Assembly: GCA_039024315.1 (NCBI GenBank)
Contig: JBCCQN010000287.1
Location: 1 to 8,486 of the forward strand
Reading direction: 5' to 3'
Length of the DNA stretch: 8,486 nt
DNA from: JBCAWW01 sp039024315
Lineage (GTDB): Bacteria; Bacteroidota; Bacteroidia; J057
Numbering within the stretch: the first letter of the stretch is position 1; every line of letters starts with the position of its first letter. The notes under the pieces are model-generated. The model had not been told where the DNA came from. It made no database searches and saw nothing but the letters and a program-made list of their open reading frames with translations. Positions 5,225 to 8,486 of this stretch are shown here, piece by piece. Position numbers and translations under genes: made by a program.

Positions 5225-7552
5225 ATGAATCCGTCTTGGCAGGCTATTGCGACCTTTATATTAAGAAGGAGAATTCCCATTCTGCTCGTGTTGGCAGCCC
5301 TAACCGTCTTTATGTGGCAGGTTAGAGGAACTAAAATCTCTCAGTCTATTTCGTCAAGCGCCATTATGTCCGATGGAGAAGTGGTTGAAGGCTACCGCTT
5401 ATTCCGCGAGTATTTTGGAGATGACGCCAACGTCATGGTTATCGCCTTGACAGATAATCTCTTTGAACTGGAGGTCTTCCAAGATCTTTATGACATGACT
5501 GATTCTATCTCTGCGCAAGACGGAGTGGTCAGTATCATTAGCATAAGTAAACTTTATGATGTGGTCCGTCAAGATTCTCCCATAGAATCTTTTCAGATCG
5601 TACCTCTCATTCCGCAAAGACCAAAAACCCAAGCAGAAGTTGACAGCATCTTTGCCCGTATCAACCAACTTCCCTTTTATAAAGGTCTGATCTTAGACGA
5701 ATCTCTTGAGACTACTTTGATTGCCGTATCATTTGATTCAGAGCGCTTAGATACAGAGGAGAAACTCCCCATTGTCAATGGCGTCAAAGATCTCGCCATC
5801 GCCTTTGGTGAAAAACATGATATTGAGCCCCACTTCGCAGGCCTACCTGTGTTGAGGGTGAATATGCATGAGACGATCAAAAAGGAACTATTTCTGTTTT
5901 TGGTCCTTGCATTGATCGTAACCGCGATTACGCTCCTAGTCTTCTTTCGCTCCTTCTACACGGTAGTCTTCCCGATGATCGTAGTAGGCGCTGTGATCGT
6001 ATTCTCTCTGGGAGTAATTGGATTATGCGGTTTTGAGATCGGATTGGTAATGGGCATCATTCCAGCCTTGGTTACGGTTATTAGTATCCCTAACTGTGTC
6101 TATCTGATCACAAAATATCATATCGAATACCGCAGGACGCTCAATAAAATGAAGTCTTTGGTTCTCGTAATTGAGAAGATTGGGATTGTAACCGTGATGA
6201 CCAATGCTACCACCGCAATTGGTTTGGGGGTTTTGGCATTGACAAGCATCAGACAGCTCAAAGAATTTGGTATAGTAGCAGGCCTAAGCGTAGTGTCTGC
6301 TTTTTTCATATCTCTTTTACTGATCCCAATTGTCTTTAGCTTTTTGCCTGCGCCAACACCGCGTCAAACCAAACACTTAGATGGTAAAGGACTTGGATTC
6401 TTGGTTCGCAACCTAAAGAAATGGGTTGCGGGGCATCGCTGGACAGTATATACAGTTAGCGGAGGTCTTGCTATCGCTTCAATCTATGGGATGTTTTTGG
6501 TGCAACCCGTCTCTTATGTAGTGGATGATGTACCGGAAGACAGTAAGCTTCGCCAAGACCTCAGTTATATCGAAGACCGATTCAATGGCGCCCTTCCTTT
6601 TGAGGTCTTAATTGATACCAAAAAGCAAAATGGAGTCCTGAAGCGACGTAACCTCAAAAAGTTTGAGCAATTACAAGACAGTCTAAGGAAATATCCATCC
6701 ATCTCTCGCAGTATCAGTATGGCTGATTTTGCGAAATTCTTCAACCAATCCTTCTTTAGTGGAGACGCGAGTTTTTATGAGCTCCCTAGCCAAAATGTCT
6801 ACAGCATTATGGGGCAGTATGCTCGCAATAGTCTCGACACGAATGATGACCTGGCATTATCCAAAGACCTCGCAGATGACAAGATGCAGGTTACACGGAT
6901 CTCAGCCTCCATCCGAGATATTGGTTCGATCAAGATGGATGCCCTGATGGATAGTATTTCCGCAGATGTAGATTCGATCTTTGATAGCGAACGCTTCAAA
7001 GTTTACGTGACGGGAACGTCCCAGATCTTTAGTAAAAACAACGAAGCGCTTATCGAAAATCTGCTCATGAGTCTATTGATTGCCTTCTGTGTGATCGCGG
7101 TGCTTATGGGTATGCTCTTCCGATCGGTGCGTATGGTGATCATCAGCTTAGTGCCGAACCTATTGCCGCTCCTTATGGTTGCGGGTCTGATGGGATTCTT
7201 TGGTATCGCTCTAAAACCTTCTACCGCTTTGGTATTTGGGGTGGCTTTCGGTATCGCCGTCGATGATTCCATCCACTTCCTTGCTCGCTATAGACAAGGC
7301 AGAAAAGCGGGTGATTCCGTTCGCGAAGCAGTACTCAGCTCCTATGATGACACAGGAGTGAGTATGATATATACCTCTATTATTCTCTTCTTTGGCTTTG
7401 TCTGCTTTACCGCCTCAGACTATGGTGGCACCAAGGCCCTTGGTCTTTTGACCTCCCTAACCCTCGCCATTGCGATGTTTAGCAACTTGGTCTTACTACC
7501 GAGTTTGTTGCTCACCTTTGATAAGGAAGACAAGCCAAAAGAAGACAAATAG
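5225..7552 (+). CDS. RND-superfamily exporter, MMPL/patched-like (COG1033 type), 775 aa
   Basis: This is an inner-membrane, probably proton-driven exporter of lipids or other hydrophobic compounds; the substrate is unknown. The hydrophobicity pattern gives two repeats of 1+5 membrane segments: TM1 ~15-34, a periplasmic domain ~36-220, TM2-6 ~222-374, then TM7 ~404-426, a second periplasmic domain ~428-610 and TM8-12 ~612-764. At 775 residues it is shorter than AcrB-class pumps (~1000+) and fits the MMPL/COG1033 group. In the second repeat TM10 carries GVAFGIAVDDSIHFLARYR, with the D680-D681 pair expected of the proton relay. The equivalent stretch in the first repeat (ISIPNCVYLITKYH) has N290 and no acidic residue, so the two halves are asymmetric. 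The C-terminus ends in a charged cytoplasmic tail (DKEDKPKEDK). ATG 5225 is chosen because the promoter lies immediately upstream. No membrane-fusion protein or TolC-like gene is adjacent. The biotin carrier gene follows after 24 bases, probably in the same transcript. Confidence 0.92.
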   Translation: MNPSWQAIATFILRRRIPILLVLAALTVFMWQVRGTKISQSISSSAIMSDGEVVEGYRLFREYFGDDANVMVIALTDNLFELEVFQDLYDMTDSISAQDGVVSIISISKLYDVVRQDSPIESFQIVPLIPQRPKTQAEVDSIFARINQLPFYKGLILDESLETTLIAVSFDSERLDTEEKLPIVNGVKDLAIAFGEKHDIEPHFAGLPVLRVNMHETIKKELFLFLVLALIVTAITLLVFFRSFYTVVFPMIVVGAVIVFSLGVIGLCGFEIGLVMGIIPALVTVISIPNCVYLITKYHIEYRRTLNKMKSLVLVIEKIGIVTVMTNATTAIGLGVLALTSIRQLKEFGIVAGLSVVSAFFISLLLIPIVFSFLPAPTPRQTKHLDGKGLGFLVRNLKKWVAGHRWTVYTVSGGLAIASIYGMFLVQPVSYVVDDVPEDSKLRQDLSYIEDRFNGALPFEVLIDTKKQNGVLKRRNLKKFEQLQDSLRKYPSISRSISMADFAKFFNQSFFSGDASFYELPSQNVYSIMGQYARNSLDTNDDLALSKDLADDKMQVTRISASIRDIGSIKMDALMDSISADVDSIFDSERFKVYVTGTSQIFSKNNEALIENLLMSLLIAFCVIAVLMGMLFRSVRMVIISLVPNLLPLLMVAGLMGFFGIALKPSTALVFGVAFGIAVDDSIHFLARYRQGRKAGDSVREAVLSSYDDTGVSMIYTSIILFFGFVCFTASDYGGTKALGLLTSLTLAIAMFSNLVLLPSLLLTFDKEDKPKEDK

Positions 7553-7576
7553 AAAACGCTTAAACTCTCCCCCCAC

Positions 7577-8074
7577 ATGATTCAAGCGCAACTCAACGAT
7601 CAGGAAATCAGCTTTGTTCAGCTCGCCGAAGCTTACGAAGTAGACGGGCAAATCATCCAGCCAGATATCCAACAACTCAATGAGCAGCTTTATCATGTGA
7701 TCTATGAAAATCGTTCCTTCAGCATTTTCATTCATAAGGTAGATAAGGAGGCCAAAGTAGTCGACCTCAGCATCAACGGCAAACGCGCCACCGTCAAGAT
7801 TCGATCTCGGATCGACCAACTGCTCAAGCAATTGGGGATGGAAGGTGCAATGACCAAGAAGCTCGACAAACTCAAAGCGCCTATGCCAGGCCTGATCCAC
7901 TCTCTCAAAGTGGAGGAAGGGACTGAAGTCAAAAAGGGTGATCCTCTACTCATCCTCGAGGCAATGAAAATGGAAAATGTCATCAAATCCCCCGGCGATG
8001 GCGTGATCAAAAGCATCCACGTACAAGCTAAAGAGTCCGTCGAGAAAAACGAACTCTTGATTAGCTTTCAGTAG
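7577..8074 (+). CDS. Biotin carboxyl carrier protein (biotin/lipoyl attachment domain), 165 aa
   Basis: This carries covalently bound biotin between the biotin carboxylase and carboxyltransferase parts of an acyl-CoA carboxylase or related enzyme in the cytosol. The C-terminal ~70 residues form the swinging domain: LKAPMPGLIHSLKVEEG (from ~99), KKGDPLLILEAMKMEN with K131 of EAMKM as the biotinylation site, and the closing SPGDGVIKSI...LLISF hammerhead. There is no 'thumb' insertion after APMPG, unlike AccB of E. coli acetyl-CoA carboxylase. This points to a propionyl/methylcrotonyl-CoA carboxylase or decarboxylase type of carrier. The first ~85 residues (MIQAQLNDQEISF... SINGKRATVKIRSR) look like a small beta-rich partner-binding domain and lack the Pro/Ala linker of AccB. 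Biotin carboxylase and carboxyltransferase genes are absent here and must be elsewhere. It lies 24 bases after the exporter, with no promoter between them, so it is likely co-transcribed although no functional link is evident. No Shine-Dalgarno is seen. Confidence 0.93.
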   Translation: MIQAQLNDQEISFVQLAEAYEVDGQIIQPDIQQLNEQLYHVIYENRSFSIFIHKVDKEAKVVDLSINGKRATVKIRSRIDQLLKQLGMEGAMTKKLDKLKAPMPGLIHSLKVEEGTEVKKGDPLLILEAMKMENVIKSPGDGVIKSIHVQAKESVEKNELLISFQ

Positions 8075-8118
8075 TTTTTTCCTTACTATTTGTTGGTTTT
8101 TGTTTAGGCTTACCGCTG

Positions 8119-8279
8119 CGCGGAACGCTTATCTCTAAGGTGCAGCATACATGCGCGCACCTACCGCTTCCCGTCCTTTATTTCTCGTCATACCAATCCA
8201 TGGGACTCTGTCGAAATGAATCGTCCAACAGACGGTAGGTTCGGCATGCATGCCGAACCCCAGGAACAAGCGTTCCGCG
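8119..8279. repeat. BIME/MITE-like element: two inverted ~48-bp hairpin units
   Basis: The left unit (8119-8166) and the reverse complement of the right unit (8233-8279) match at 38 of 48 aligned positions by hand count. Each unit has the same order: CGCGGAACGCTT (identical 12-mer), an 8-base linker, a hairpin built on GCAT/ATGC, then ACCTACCG (identical 8-mer). Many of the differences are A/G changes. The left hairpin is AGGTGC...GCACCT (8138-8162) with a small internal loop. The right one (8238-8259) is a perfect 22-bp palindrome. A 66-bp unmatched spacer (8167-8232) separates the units. Paired inverted hairpin units between convergent genes are typical of BIMEs made of REP sequences, which are mobilised by RAYT transposases; a small MITE is the alternative. 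No clear target-site duplication is visible and no transposase gene is seen. It may also serve as a two-way transcription terminator. Confidence 0.7.
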
Positions 8280-8282
8280 TCC

Positions 8283-8294
8283 CGATAGTTATCG
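8283..8294. repeat. Small hairpin CGATA-GT-TATCG beside the BIME-like element
   Basis: A 5-bp inverted repeat (CGATA 8283-8287, TATCG 8290-8294) with a two-base loop lies four bases outside the right arm of the larger element. It has no counterpart outside the left arm. It could be part of a longer repeat unit or the end of the neighbouring gene's 3' region; by itself it is weak. Confidence 0.3.
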
Positions 8295-8302
8295 CATAGG
8301 CG

Positions 8303-8486
8303 TCAAGCTAAGGGAAATTTTTCACGCATAATTTGTAATTGAGATATCCGTTTTCGCCTAGGTTCCTCTAAGCAATAATATTGGACTATTTTCCAGAATG
8401 AGTCGAGCCTAGTAGTGAGGACAAGTGCTTTAAAGTGTTCTTTCGCCCATTGGGTAAACTTAGCTATGCTCAGATTTAAGGGATTG
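8303..8486 (-). CDS. C-terminal end of an unrecognised protein, cut by the window edge
   Basis: On the minus strand, one frame is open from the window edge to a TGA at 8303-8305, giving 60 residues without a start codon in view. The reading is protein-like, with regular aromatic and charged residues: AKFTQWAKEHFKAL, FWKIVQYYCLEEPRRKR and a C-terminal MREKFPLA. The other two minus-strand frames hit stops within the first nine codons. I do not recognise the family; a basic, amphipathic helical C-terminus is all that can be said. A 60-codon open frame could also arise by chance at this base composition. It converges on the biotin carrier gene, with the BIME-like element between them. I considered a transposase, including a RAYT that might mobilise that element, but no diagnostic motif is visible. 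Confidence 0.4.
   Translation of the reverse strand, partial: NPLNLSIAKFTQWAKEHFKALVLTTRLDSFWKIVQYYCLEEPRRKRISQLQIMREKFPLA

Noticed and set aside
4963..5280. Minus-strand 105-codon frame spanning the lipoprotein end and exporter start
   Set aside because: It covers parts of two well-supported plus-strand genes and their terminator and promoter; no domain is visible.
7496..8016. Minus-strand frames opposite the biotin carrier gene
   Set aside because: The plus strand encodes an unmistakable biotin-attachment domain; the antisense frames show no protein features.
8075..8080. T6 run right after the biotin carrier stop as an intrinsic terminator
   Set aside because: No stable G-C stem precedes it; only a four-base AACT/AGTT pairing with a long loop is possible.
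8119..8279. Integron attC-like recombination site
   Set aside because: The arms lack the GTTRRRY/RYYYAAC core sites, and the structure is a symmetric pair of hairpin units rather than an attC fold.
8119..8279. CRISPR array
   Set aside because: There are only two units, in inverted rather than direct orientation, with no regular spacers and no cas genes.

Overview
The window looks like a chromosomal segment from a Bacteroidota bacterium, plausibly of the Saprospiria/Lewinella type. Three things support this: a Porin_10-type outer-membrane protein next to a purine nucleoside phosphorylase, promoter elements of the Bacteroidota form (TTG about 20 bases upstream of TAnnTTTG), and start codons that lack Shine-Dalgarno sequences. 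No rRNA, tRNA, CRISPR array or recognisable transposase gene is visible. The lineage is an inference from these traits, not a database match.

Left half (about 13-4255), minus strand. Read in transcription order, this holds an M42-family metalloaminopeptidase, then a purine nucleoside phosphorylase (punA), then a large outer-membrane beta-barrel 'putative porin'. The phosphorylase and porin are only 31 bases apart and are probably co-transcribed. The peptidase lies 93 bases upstream of punA and may be a separate unit. Uptake across the outer membrane, intracellular peptide trimming and purine salvage make a housekeeping and nutrient-scavenging set.

Middle (4256-5224). A 189-base divergent intergenic region carries candidate promoters that overlap back to back. 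It is followed on the plus strand by an OmpA/MotB-type lipoprotein that lacks the usual peptidoglycan-binding Asp. Its stop codon sits in the loop of a compact terminator. The U-tract of that terminator supplies the -33 element of the next promoter, which fires almost at the next ATG.

Right half (5225-8074), plus strand. A 775-residue RND/MMPL-type exporter is followed after 24 bases by a thumb-less biotin carboxyl carrier protein. The carboxylase partners of this carrier are not in the window.

Right edge (8075-8486). The convergent intergenic region contains the most unusual structure in the window. It is a 161-bp element made of two inverted ~48-bp units, each consisting of a 12-bp arm, an 8-bp linker, a GCAT/ATGC hairpin and ACCTACCG, separated by a 66-bp spacer. 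It resembles a BIME (paired REP sequences) or a MITE. Past it lies the C-terminal 60 codons of an unrecognised minus-strand gene cut by the window edge.
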